Shown here: piece by piece, positions 49,622 to 57,420 of the stretch
Layout of the letters: each line of letters starts with the position of its first letter
Position numbering within the stretch: position 1 is the first letter of the stretch
Assembly: GCA_965656085.1 (NCBI GenBank)
Contig: CBFHJA010000019.1
Span: forward strand, 18,691-82,690
DNA length: 64,000 nt
Source: Aliishimia sp965656085
GTDB taxonomy: Bacteria; Pseudomonadota; Alphaproteobacteria; Rhodobacterales; Rhodobacteraceae
Reading direction: 5' to 3'
Made by a program: the position numbers and the translations under genes
Notes under the pieces: model-generated
What the model was told of the DNA's origin: nothing
The model's database searches: none
Seen by the model: only the letters and a program-made list of their open reading frames with translations

Positions 49622-50307
49622 GCGGTCCTCGCAAGCTCGGGGATGGTGGTGAGATCAGGCAGGGTGTGGCCGGGTGTGCCGGGCAGGCGGTCCATCGGCT
49701 CGCCCGCGCGGTTCACCCAGACCGTGGTGAAGCCGTAGGCCGCCGCGCAGGCCGCGTCCCAGCCATTGGCGGATACGAACAGCACCTCGTCCTTCGCGCC
49801 GCCGAAGCGCTGCTGAACAAGGTCGTAGACCTGCGGCGCGGGCTTGAAGATGCCGACGCTGTCGACGCTCAGCACGTCATCGAGCACTTCGCCGAGACCG
49901 GCGCTGTCCACCGCGCCTTTCAGCATGTCCACCGAGCCGTTGGACAGGATGCCGGTCTGGTAGCCCGCGTCCTTCAGGGCGCGCAGCATGGCGGGCACTT
50001 CGGGGTAGGCTTGAAGCTCCCAGTAGAGCGCGAGCAGGGCCTCGCGCAGGGCCGGATCGCCCGCAAGCCCTGTGCGCTCCAGCGCCCAGTCCAGCCCGTC
50101 CTGCGTGACGGTCCAGAAATCGGTGTGATCGCCGGTCACGGCGCGCAGCCATGTGTATTGCAATTGCTTGTGCCGCCACGCCTCCGCGAGCGCGGGCCAA
50201 TGCTCGGCCAGAGCCGGGAAGCGGCCCCCCTCGGCGGTTGTCCGGGCGGCGGCGCTCACGTCGAAAAGCGTGCCATAGGCGTCGAAAATGCAGGTTGTGA
50301 TGGCCAT
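49618..50307 (-). CDS. haloacid dehalogenase type II
   Basis: 229 residues. FDAYGTLFDVSAAART holds the nucleophile Asp and its partner; GILSNGSVDMLKGAVD is motif II, VGIFKPAPQVYDLVQQRFGG motif III with Lys, and FVSANGWDAACAAAYG motif IV, all as in L-2-haloacid dehalogenases. It would convert a 2-haloacid to a 2-hydroxyacid, though many homologs act on other phosphorylated substrates. First gene of the three-gene operon; divergent from the FKBP gene. Confidence 0.9.
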   Translation of the reverse strand: MAITTCIFDAYGTLFDVSAAARTTAEGGRFPALAEHWPALAEAWRHKQLQYTWLRAVTGDHTDFWTVTQDGLDWALERTGLAGDPALREALLALYWELQAYPEVPAMLRALKDAGYQTGILSNGSVDMLKGAVDSAGLGEVLDDVLSVDSVGIFKPAPQVYDLVQQRFGGAKDEVLFVSANGWDAACAAAYGFTTVWVNRAGEPMDRLPGTPGHTLPDLTTIPELARTA

Positions 50308-50473
50308 CGGCTGCGCTCCCCCGGTTCGTGGGGCACAGTGTCACGGGGGCGGAGCAAGGGGAAGGCCTGTTTGCATCAGAGCGGCGCACGCGTTAAACTC
50401 TCCACGTCGCATGGCGCTGGTGGCTTTTGCCCCGCGCCGAAACCTTCCCACACAAATCCCGATTGGACCCCAT

Positions 50474-50908
50474 ATGACAGAGGTCAAAGCTGGCGATACA
50501 GTCGCCATTCACTACACAGGAACTCTTGACGACGGCTCGACATTCGACAGCTCCGACGGGCGCGACGCGCTCTCGTTCGAGGTCGGCTCCGGCCAGATCA
50601 TCCCCGGGCTCGACGCCGCGCTGCCCGGCATGTCGGTCGGCGAGAAGAAAACCGTGACCGTGCCCAGCGATGAGGCCTACGGGCCGATGCGCGAAGACGC
50701 CCGTCAGGCGATCCCGCGCGAGGGCATCCCGGAGGACATCCCGCTCGATCTGGGCGTGCAGCTTCAGATGCAGACGCCAGAGGGGCAGGTCGTGCCGGTC
50801 ACCGTGGTGGCCTTCGACGACGCCACCGTGACGCTCGACGCCAACCACCCGCTGGCGGGCAAGGACCTGACCTTCGATATCGAGGTTGTGTCGATCGAGG
50901 CGGCCTGA
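50474..50908 (+). CDS. FKBP-type peptidyl-prolyl isomerase, SlyD-like
   Basis: 144 residues from ATG 50474. AIHYTGTLDDGSTFDSSDGR and FEVGSGQIIPGLDAALPGMS are the FKBP domain; the insert-in-flap segment that follows (VGEKKTVTVPSDEAYGPMRE and onward) is the SlyD-like type. The metal-binding His-rich C-terminal tail of SlyD is absent. It catalyses prolyl isomerisation and acts as a chaperone in the cytoplasm. Confidence 0.9.
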   Translation: MTEVKAGDTVAIHYTGTLDDGSTFDSSDGRDALSFEVGSGQIIPGLDAALPGMSVGEKKTVTVPSDEAYGPMREDARQAIPREGIPEDIPLDLGVQLQMQTPEGQVVPVTVVAFDDATVTLDANHPLAGKDLTFDIEVVSIEAA

Positions 50909-51069
50909 CCCGGGCTTTGGTTGACAAAGGCTGAGGGCTGACTGTCCGTCGTCCATTGGTGCTCAATGGCGTACCAATGGACGCCCCCCCCGTGTATGAG
51001 TCCGACCAAACGAAGACAGGGGTGAACAGCACAGGGGGGGGGGCCATTCAGTGGCTGCATGCGGAACGT
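50909..51069. other. gap with hairpin, C-type copy and G/C homopolymers
   Basis: GTCCATTGGT (50951-50960) and ACCAATGGAC (50973-50982) form a perfect 10-bp stem around a 12-base loop. A run of 8 C and then a type-C-like GACCAAACGAAGACAGG follow at about 50984-51020, and a run of 10 G lies at 51034-51043. No gene is seen. Confidence 0.5.
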
Positions 51070-51340
51070 GGTGGGCAGATTGCCCACATTACGGGCGACG
51101 TGCGGGTCGACATCGAGGCCGCGCAGCAACCTATCACCATGCCTGCCACAGAGGTTAACGACGCACCAACGAACGCCCCGTTAACCCCAGAACGAATCGA
51201 AACCGAGCCATACAAGTGCCATACGCCAAGCCATACGCGCAGCCATACGCCTGCCAGACCTTGTTTTTAGGGCGTTAACCCGGGTTTTGGGCGATTTTGT
51301 CGTCTTCGGCTGTTGCGACCGCTCGGTGCGTTAACCTTTT
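51070..51340 (-). repeat. type-A composite intergenic repeat, copy 2 (inverted)
   Basis: On the minus strand: GTTAACGC, core TTAACGCCCTAAAAACAAGG (51259-51278), the tandem GCGTATGGC block (about 51201-51256, last unit CTTGTATGGC), TTTCGATTCGTTC, GTTAACG and a second GTTAAC, then the type-B palindrome GGTGGGCAGATTGCCCAC (51070-51087). It lies between the convergent FKBP and RDD genes. Confidence 0.8.
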
Positions 51341-51385
51341 CAGATCAAAGCCCGCGAAAACCGGGGCAGGACAGGAGGGCCTCTC

Positions 51386-51925
51386 TCAGCCCGCCCGCGT
51401 CACCTGCAAGTCCGTCGCGCGGTTATGCGGAAACTCCGGCGCGCGGGTCAGGACCGGCCAGACGATCTGCACCGCGAGCAGGATCACGCCGAGGGCCAGC
51501 AAGGCGCTCGTCAGTGGCGCGGCAACAAGGCCGTAGAGCAGCGCTTCCAGACCCAAGGCCAGCGCCCAGCCCAAGCGGCGCAACTCGCGGCAGATCAGGC
51601 AGCCTTGCCCCTCAAGCCGCAATTTTAGCCAGCGTTTTCCCGGCGTTACGCCCTGAAGGCCGAGCGTCATCAGGACCAGCAGCAGCGCCCACAGGAGCGG
51701 CACCGGATTGGTGCGGGTCCAGACCTGCGGGTCGGCCAGCGTGATCAGCGGGGTCAGGACCAGCCCGGTCAGCATCAGCGCCAGCACCGCGTCCACCGCG
51801 AAGGCCGCCGCACGCCGGGCAAGCAGCGGGATCAGAGGTTCTCCGCCTGCGGCATCCCCAGAACGTGGAAGCCGCCATCCACATGGATGATTTCGCCCGT
51901 GGTGCACGCCCCGCCATCCGAGCAC
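51386..51925 (-). CDS. RDD-family membrane protein (start uncertain)
   Basis: The conserved part begins PLLARRAAAFAVDAVLALML, the RDD signature segment, and three to four hydrophobic helices follow, with GKRWLKLRLEGQGC after helix two. Up to 179 residues are possible from ATG 51925, but the first 30 lie inside the fabI gene; homologs normally start right at the RDD segment, where only a CTG, overlapping the fabI stop, is available (51835), or a GTG farther in. I therefore report the open frame and mark the start as uncertain. Function unknown; probably inner-membrane. Confidence 0.7.
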   Translation of the reverse strand: MLGWRGVHHGRNHPCGWRLPRSGDAAGGEPLIPLLARRAAAFAVDAVLALMLTGLVLTPLITLADPQVWTRTNPVPLLWALLLVLMTLGLQGVTPGKRWLKLRLEGQGCLICRELRRLGWALALGLEALLYGLVAAPLTSALLALGVILLAVQIVWPVLTRAPEFPHNRATDLQVTRAG

Positions 51926-52632
51926 AGGTAAACCGCCGTCGCCCCCACCGCGTCCAGCGTGGCGTTGGCGCGCAAAGGCGCGTTCTGATCGGTGTGCTTG
52001 TAAGTCCGCCGCGCCCCGCCAATCGCCGCCCCCGCAAGGGTCTTCATCGGGCCGGGCGAGATCGCGTTGACGCGGATACCCTCGGGGCCGAGATCGTTGG
52101 CCAGATAGCGCGTGGCGCTCTCCAGCGCGGCTTTTGCCACGCCCATCACGTTGTAGCTCGGCACCACCTTGTTGGATCCCTGATAGGTCAGGGTGATCAG
52201 GCTGCCGCCGTTCTCGACCATCATCGGATGCGCGCGGCGGGCGATCTCGATGAACGAGTACGCGCTGATATCGAGGGAGTTCTTGAAATTCGCGCGGGAG
52301 GTGTTGAGGAAGCGGCCCGTCAGTTCGGATTTGTCAGAAAAAGCAATGGCGTGGATCACGAAGTCCAGGGTCGGCCAGCGCGCTTCCAAGCCTTCGAAGG
52401 CGGCATCGAGCGAGGCGTCGTCGGTGACGTCCACATCAACCATGAAGTCGCTGCCGATGCTTTCCGCGAGCGGTTTCAGGCGGGAGCCGAACGCCTCGCC
52501 CTGATAGGTGAACGCCAGCTCTGCGCCCGCCTCCGCCAGTGCCTTGGCAATGCCCCACGCAATCGAGCGCTCATTGGCCACACCCATCACGAGGCCACGT
52601 TTTCCGTCCATCAACGTGTTTTCAGTTTTCAT
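51832..52632 (-). CDS. fabI: enoyl-[acyl-carrier-protein] reductase [NADH]
   Basis: 266 residues from ATG 52632 (TTG two codons upstream is also possible). GKRGLVMGVANERSIAWGIA is the NAD-binding start of FabI; the catalytic Tyr and Lys are in VVPSYNVMGVAKAALESATR; GPMKTLAGAAIGGAR is the substrate loop. It reduces enoyl-ACP in the last step of each fatty-acid elongation cycle and is a known triclosan target in other bacteria. It lies 101 bases after fabB on the same strand. Confidence 0.95.
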   Translation of the reverse strand: MKTENTLMDGKRGLVMGVANERSIAWGIAKALAEAGAELAFTYQGEAFGSRLKPLAESIGSDFMVDVDVTDDASLDAAFEGLEARWPTLDFVIHAIAFSDKSELTGRFLNTSRANFKNSLDISAYSFIEIARRAHPMMVENGGSLITLTYQGSNKVVPSYNVMGVAKAALESATRYLANDLGPEGIRVNAISPGPMKTLAGAAIGGARRTYKHTDQNAPLRANATLDAVGATAVYLCSDGGACTTGEIIHVDGGFHVLGMPQAENL

Positions 52633-52733
52633 AGTCAAAGTCCTTAGTCGGTGTCCGCGTTCGCGGCTGTGCCGCGAGGCAGCGGAAACCGGCGCATTTC
52701 TAACTGAAAATCACGAAAACCCATTGTGCCGTT

Positions 52734-53960
52734 TTACCCGTTGTAGCGCGACAGGATCATCGACCCGTTGGTGCCGCCGAAGCCGAAGGAATTGGTCATG
52801 ACGCTGTCGAGCCCCGCGTTTTCCACAAGGGAGGTGGCGATCTCGTCCGGCTTCAGGGCCGGATCGAGCGTTTCCACGTTGATGGACGGGGTGATGAAGT
52901 CCTGATCCAGCATGATCAAGCTGAAAATCGCCTCCAACGCGCCCGCCGCGCCTTGGGCATGGCCGGTCATGGATTTGGTCGAGGAGATCACCGGGGCGTC
53001 TGTCCCGAAGACCCGGCGGACCGCCTCCACCTCGCCCACATCGCCCACCGGCGTCGAGGTGCCATGGGCGTTGATATAGCCGACTTTGCGGTCCTCGGGC
53101 AGGGTTTGCAGGGCCAACCGCATCGCGCGCTCGCCGCCCTCGCCGGACGGCGCGACCATGTCGTGCCCGTCGGAGGTCGCGGCATAGCCGGTCACTTCAG
53201 CGTAGATTTTCGCGCCGCGCGCAAGGGCGTGGTCGAGATCTTCCAGCACCACGATGCCGCCGCCCCCGGAAATCACGAAGCCGTCGCGGTCTTGGTCGAA
53301 GGCCCGCGAGGCGCGCTCGGGGGTGTCGTTATACTTCGAGGACATCGCGCCCATCGCATCGAACAGGCAGGACAGCGTCCAGTCGAGCTCCTCGCCGCCG
53401 CCCGCAAACATCACGTCCTGCTTGCCCATCATGATCTGCTCGGCAGCGTTGCCGATACAGTGCAGAGAGGTCGAGCAGGCGGAGGTGATCGAGTAGTTGA
53501 TGCCTTTGATCTTGTAGGCTGTCGCGAGGTTCGCGGAGATCGTCGAGGACATGCATTTGGGCACCGCAAAGGGGCCGATCCGCTTGGTCGCGCCGGTCTT
53601 CAGAACCGTCTGATGCGCGGTAAGCATCGCGGAGGTCGAGGGCCCGCCGGAGCCGGCGACAAGGCCGGTGCGCTCATTGACGATGTCGGCCTCGCCAAGA
53701 CCCGCATCGGCGATGGCCTGACCCATGGCGATATGAGCATAGGCCGCGCCGGGGCCCATGAAGCGCAGCGCGCGCTTGTCCACATGCTCTGCCACGTCGA
53801 GCTTGAGCGTGCCTGCGATCTGGCTGCGAAAGCCATGTTCGGCCATCGCGTGGCTGGCCTCGATCCCCGAGCGGCCTGCCTTCAGGCTGGCGGTGACCTC
53901 ATCCGCGTTGTTGCCGATGGATGAGACGATCCCCAACCCGGTGACGACGACACGTCGCAT
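52734..53960 (-). CDS. fabB: beta-ketoacyl-ACP synthase I
   Basis: 408 residues from ATG 53960. Catalytic Cys in SITSACSTSLHCIGNAAEQI near residue 160; His residues in NAHGTSTPVGDVGEVEAV and KSMTGHAQGAAGALEA; C-terminal NSFGFGGTNGSMILSRYNG. FabB elongates unsaturated acyl-ACPs together with FabA. Normally it follows fabA directly in this lineage; here it is separated from it by the TIR gene on the opposite strand, with a 152-base divergent gap. Confidence 0.95.
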   Translation of the reverse strand: MRRVVVTGLGIVSSIGNNADEVTASLKAGRSGIEASHAMAEHGFRSQIAGTLKLDVAEHVDKRALRFMGPGAAYAHIAMGQAIADAGLGEADIVNERTGLVAGSGGPSTSAMLTAHQTVLKTGATKRIGPFAVPKCMSSTISANLATAYKIKGINYSITSACSTSLHCIGNAAEQIMMGKQDVMFAGGGEELDWTLSCLFDAMGAMSSKYNDTPERASRAFDQDRDGFVISGGGGIVVLEDLDHALARGAKIYAEVTGYAATSDGHDMVAPSGEGGERAMRLALQTLPEDRKVGYINAHGTSTPVGDVGEVEAVRRVFGTDAPVISSTKSMTGHAQGAAGALEAIFSLIMLDQDFITPSINVETLDPALKPDEIATSLVENAGLDSVMTNSFGFGGTNGSMILSRYNG

Positions 53961-54112
53961 ATGCGCACTCCTCCGATGTGACGGGGGCTGTCTAGAGCAG
54001 GCGGGGCAGGGGAGCAAGGGCTGCAAAGGCACGCGGCAGGCAGGTCCGGAATTCCTGACCCGGCAAAGTTTCCGTTAGGTGAACAGGCGGGGCTCCCTTA
54101 CGATTTCAACCT

Positions 54113-55402
54113 ATGAGCGATTCTGCACAGACCACAACTCCGGGCCTGCGGGTCTTTCTGTCCTATTCGCGGGTCGACACCGGCTTCGTGGACGAGTTGG
54201 CCGCTGGGCTTCCGCTGGTGGGCAATTTCGACGTCACGCTGGACCGTCATTCCATCGAAAGCGGTGTAGACTGGAAAGAGCGGCTGCGCGACCTGATCGA
54301 AGAAGCCGATGCCGTGGTCTTTGTGCTCTCGCCCGAGTTCGCCCGGTCCAAGGAATGCGCCTGGGAGGTGGAGATGGCCACCGCGCTTGGCAAGCGCCTT
54401 GTCCCGGTGCTCTACCGTGCGCTGGGAGATGCGGTGCCGCCGCACCCGCTCGGCAAGATCAATTTCGTCGATGCCACCGCTGCTGGCACGCTGATCGACA
54501 CGCTCAAGACCCTCGGCCAGACCCTGCGCACCGATCTGGGCTGGCTCAAGCAATCCACCCGGTTTCTCAACCTCGCGCAGGATTGGGATCAGGCCGGGCG
54601 GCCGGACAACCGGCTTCTCATGGCGATCGATATCGACGCCGCCACCGAATGGCTGGAAAACGTGCCGGGCGGGGTGGAAATCACCGATCTTCAGCGAGAG
54701 TTCGTCAATGCCAGTACCGCCGCCTTCGCCCTGCGGCATGACGAGGAACAGCGGCGGCTGGCGGAAGTGGCCGACGCCAATGCCCGTGCCGCAGCGGCGG
54801 CCCAGCGGGGGCGGCTGCGCGCCCTTGCGGGCGCAGCGGCTTCTGTAGTGCTCGCGGTGGTGGCGGGCTACGCCTATCTGATGGCGAAGGAGGCCGAGGA
54901 TGTCGCGTGGATCAACGTGCAACTGGCCGATCAGGAGCGCAAGGGCGCTCAAGAGGCCCGGGCCGTGGCGCAAAAAGCGCTGCGTGAAGCGGAGTTCGTC
55001 GTGCGCACCATGGTCGCCAGCACCGGCTTTCAGGAGACCGGCTTCGATTGCGAGAAAAGTCTGACGCTTGAGCGCCCCATCGAGTTCATGATCTGTGCAA
55101 GCCCTGCGCTGGCGGAGCAGGATCGCCTGCTCAGCGCGCAGTATTTCAACCTCTATGGCAAGCTTGCCGACGGCGACAAGGACAAGCTGAAAAGCGAGCA
55201 GCGGATGTTCATCAGGGCGCGGTCACTCGACTGCGTGCCCGATTTCGGCAAGCCGATCACCGAAGAGCACGTCCTCGACGCCATCCTTTGCGCGAAAGAC
55301 CGTGTGCGCTGGCGCAATGAACAGCTAAGCCAGCACCTGATGGTGTTCGACAAGCTGGGCCGGCTCGGGCAACCCGAGGAGTTGAAGCTTATTGCCGATT
55401 GA
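54113..55402 (+). CDS. TIR domain - coiled coil - transmembrane - LprI-like fusion protein
   Basis: 429 residues. TIR at about residues 10-140: LRVFLSYSRVDTGFVDELAA, ending in SKECAWEVEMA where Glu85 sits at the catalytic position. A helical region (about 145-235) ends in a polar coiled coil (EEQRRLAEVADANARAAAAA). One transmembrane helix lies at about 236-256 (LAGAAASVVLAVVAGYAYLM). From 309 a four-Cys module, FDCEKSLTLERPIEFMICAS, then PALAEQDRLLSAQYFNLYGK and Cys374 and Cys393, matches the LprI/DUF1311 pattern. With the TIR inside, the LprI-like part would be periplasmic and could sense cell-wall or lysozyme-type stress. The gene splits fabA from fabB on the opposite strand. Confidence 0.85.
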   Translation: MSDSAQTTTPGLRVFLSYSRVDTGFVDELAAGLPLVGNFDVTLDRHSIESGVDWKERLRDLIEEADAVVFVLSPEFARSKECAWEVEMATALGKRLVPVLYRALGDAVPPHPLGKINFVDATAAGTLIDTLKTLGQTLRTDLGWLKQSTRFLNLAQDWDQAGRPDNRLLMAIDIDAATEWLENVPGGVEITDLQREFVNASTAAFALRHDEEQRRLAEVADANARAAAAAQRGRLRALAGAAASVVLAVVAGYAYLMAKEAEDVAWINVQLADQERKGAQEARAVAQKALREAEFVVRTMVASTGFQETGFDCEKSLTLERPIEFMICASPALAEQDRLLSAQYFNLYGKLADGDKDKLKSEQRMFIRARSLDCVPDFGKPITEEHVLDAILCAKDRVRWRNEQLSQHLMVFDKLGRLGQPEELKLIAD

Positions 55403-55408
55403 GCCGGG

Positions 55409-55918
55409 TCAGGTCTCGCTGAGCGCGACCTTCATGTCCTTGACCTGATAGATCACCTCGCCATCGGCCTCCACCCGGCCATTGGCCACGCCCATGGTCA
55501 GGCGGCGGGTCTGCACAGCCTTGGTGAAATCCACGTAATAGGTCAGCATCTTGCGATCCGGGCGGACCATGCCGGTCAGCTTCACCTCGCCCACGCCGAG
55601 CGCATAGCCACGCCCCTGCCAGCCGCGCCAGCCGAGATTGAAGCCGGTCAGTTGCCACAGCCCGTCAAGGCCGAGGCAACCCGGCATGATCGGGTTGCCC
55701 GGGAAATGGCAGGCGAAGAACCACAGGTCAGGGTGAATATCGAATTCCGCGACAACATGTCCCTTCCCGAACTCCCCGCCATCTTCGGAGATACCGGTGA
55801 TCCGGTCCATCATCAGCATGGGCGGTTCGGGCAATTGGGCATTGCCCGGCCCGAAAAGCTCGCCCCGGGCGCATTTCAGCAGGTCCTCACGGTCGAACGA
55901 GGTGGGGTAGGTGGCCAT
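55409..55918 (-). CDS. fabA: 3-hydroxydecanoyl-ACP dehydratase/isomerase
   Basis: 169 residues from ATG 55918 (upstream CAGGAGATG). Hotdog fold with the catalytic His in WFFACHFPGNPIMPGCLGLD and the Asp in the following helix; LPEPPMLMMDRITGISEDGG is the typical start of the core. It dehydrates and isomerises the C10 intermediate, the branch point for unsaturated fatty acids. Divergent from irr; its stop is 6 bases from the stop of the TIR gene. Confidence 0.95.
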   Translation of the reverse strand: MATYPTSFDREDLLKCARGELFGPGNAQLPEPPMLMMDRITGISEDGGEFGKGHVVAEFDIHPDLWFFACHFPGNPIMPGCLGLDGLWQLTGFNLGWRGWQGRGYALGVGEVKLTGMVRPDRKMLTYYVDFTKAVQTRRLTMGVANGRVEADGEVIYQVKDMKVALSET

Positions 55919-56027
55919 GTCGCGCGCATCTCCTGAGCCATGGTGCAAAAAAGAGTCCGGCCCTCCTAGCACCGCGCCGCGCGGGCCCGCAAGCAAATCG
56001 CCACCCCGCCGCGTGTCGTTGAGACTG

Positions 56028-56037
56028 AATTGCAATT
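56028..56037. promoter_or_regulatory. AATTGCAATT palindrome in the fabA/irr divergent promoter
   Basis: The 176-base gap between fabA and irr contains AATTGCAATT and nearby TTGAATTC, AT-rich against the surrounding GC. It may be a site for Irr autoregulation or for a fatty-acid regulator; inferred. Confidence 0.3.
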
Positions 56038-56094
56038 GAATTCCTGCGCCTTTGCCCTTTATATACAGAAGAAACCGAAGCGACGGATCTGACA

Positions 56095-56511
56095 ATGACA
56101 CGCAGCGCACATGAGATCGGCAGTGACTGGCTGGGCGGAGCACGGCTTCGCCCGACCCGCCAGCGCGTGACCCTTGCCGCCCTGCTGATCGGCGACGGGC
56201 AGCACCGCCATGTCACCGCCGAGAGCCTGTTCGAGGCCGCCAAGGCGCAAGGTGAGGCCGTCTCGCTGGCCACGGTCTACAACACCCTGCGCACCTTCTG
56301 CGATGCCGGGCTGATGCAGGAAGTCACGGTGGACGGTTCCAAGAGCTATTTCGACACCAACACCCATGACCACCCGCATTTCTATTGGGAAGACGATGGC
56401 AAGCTGACCGACGCCCCGTCGGACCAGCTGGTGATCTCGAACCTGCCCGATGCGCCCGACGGCGCCGAGATTGCCTCAGTCGATGTGGTGATCCGCTTGC
56501 GCCGCACCTGA
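56095..56511 (+). CDS. irr: iron response regulator Irr (Fur family)
   Basis: 138 residues. GGARLRPTRQRVTLAALLIG and AVSLATVYNTLRTFCDAGLM are the winged-helix of Fur-family Irr proteins, and GSKSYFDTNTHDHPHFYWED carries the HxH metal/haem region. Irr senses iron status through haem and represses or activates iron and haem genes in alphaproteobacteria. Placement beside fabA is the usual order in Rhodobacteraceae. Downstream, a dioxygenase follows after 11 bases. Confidence 0.9.
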   Translation: MTRSAHEIGSDWLGGARLRPTRQRVTLAALLIGDGQHRHVTAESLFEAAKAQGEAVSLATVYNTLRTFCDAGLMQEVTVDGSKSYFDTNTHDHPHFYWEDDGKLTDAPSDQLVISNLPDAPDGAEIASVDVVIRLRRT

Positions 56512-56522
56512 GCGAGCCGCCC

Positions 56523-57299
56523 TTGACCATCACCGCTGACCAGATCGAGACCTATCAGGGCGAAGGGGTGGTGATGATCCCGAGCCTGTTCGCGAGCCAC
56601 GTGTACGCCTTGCGCGCCGGTGTGGCGCGGAACATGGCCGAGCCCGGCCCCTATGCCTCGGAGAACGAAAGAGCCGGCGAGACCGGGCGGTTCTTCGACG
56701 ACTACTGCAACTGGCAGCGCATCCCCGAGTTTCATGCCGCGATCCATGACCCTGAAATTGTCGCGGCGGCAGGCGCGCTGATGCAGTCCGCGCGGGTGCA
56801 GATGTTCCACGACCACGTTCTGGTCAAGGAACCGGGCACCTCGATGGCAACCCCGTGGCACTCGGATGGGCCGTATTACTTCGTGTCCGGTCGCCAGACG
56901 GTCAGCTTCTGGGTGCCGCTTGATCCCGTTACGGATGCTGGCCTGCGTTGCGTCGCGGGCTCGCACCGTTGGGACAAGGACGTGCTGCCGACCCGCTGGG
57001 CGTCCGAGGAGGCGTTCTTCGAGGGCGATTACATGCCGATCCCGGATCCCGATGCCGAGGGTCTGCCGATTCGCGAATGGGCGATGCAGCCGGGCGACGC
57101 GGTGGCCTTCAACTTCCGCTGCCTGCACGGCGCGCGCGGCAATACGTCGGACAGGCGCCGCCGCGCCTTCTCCCTGCGCCTTGTGGGCGACGACGCCCGC
57201 TACGTCACCCGCCCCGGCCCAACCTCGCCCCCGTTCCCGGGCCACGACATGCAAGAAGGCGAACGCCTCCGCGAGGACTGGTTTCCGGTTCTGAAATGA
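56523..57299 (+). CDS. phytanoyl-CoA dioxygenase family protein
   Basis: 258 residues from TTG 56523, 11 bases after irr with a GAGCGAG site. The Fe(II)/2-oxoglutarate core has PWHSDGPYYFVSGRQTVSFW (His and Asp ligands near residue 115) and NFRCLHGARGNTSDRRRRAF (distal His and the Arg for oxoglutarate near 200). It hydroxylates an unknown substrate. The likely co-transcription with irr is notable for an iron-dependent enzyme. Confidence 0.88.
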   Translation: MTITADQIETYQGEGVVMIPSLFASHVYALRAGVARNMAEPGPYASENERAGETGRFFDDYCNWQRIPEFHAAIHDPEIVAAAGALMQSARVQMFHDHVLVKEPGTSMATPWHSDGPYYFVSGRQTVSFWVPLDPVTDAGLRCVAGSHRWDKDVLPTRWASEEAFFEGDYMPIPDPDAEGLPIREWAMQPGDAVAFNFRCLHGARGNTSDRRRRAFSLRLVGDDARYVTRPGPTSPPFPGHDMQEGERLREDWFPVLK

Positions 57300-57420
57300 A
57301 TGACGGCTGTGCGGATGAAGTGAACTTTCGCTGCAAATGCACGTAACGGCCGGTTCGAAACGTCTGGCGTAGTTGCCCATTTTCTCTGATAGTCAGCACT
57401 GTGTCTGAAGGGAGTATTTC

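Noticed and set aside
50956..51270. A 104-residue frame over repeat copy 2
   Set aside because: It is formed by the homopolymers and the repeat, without coding signals.
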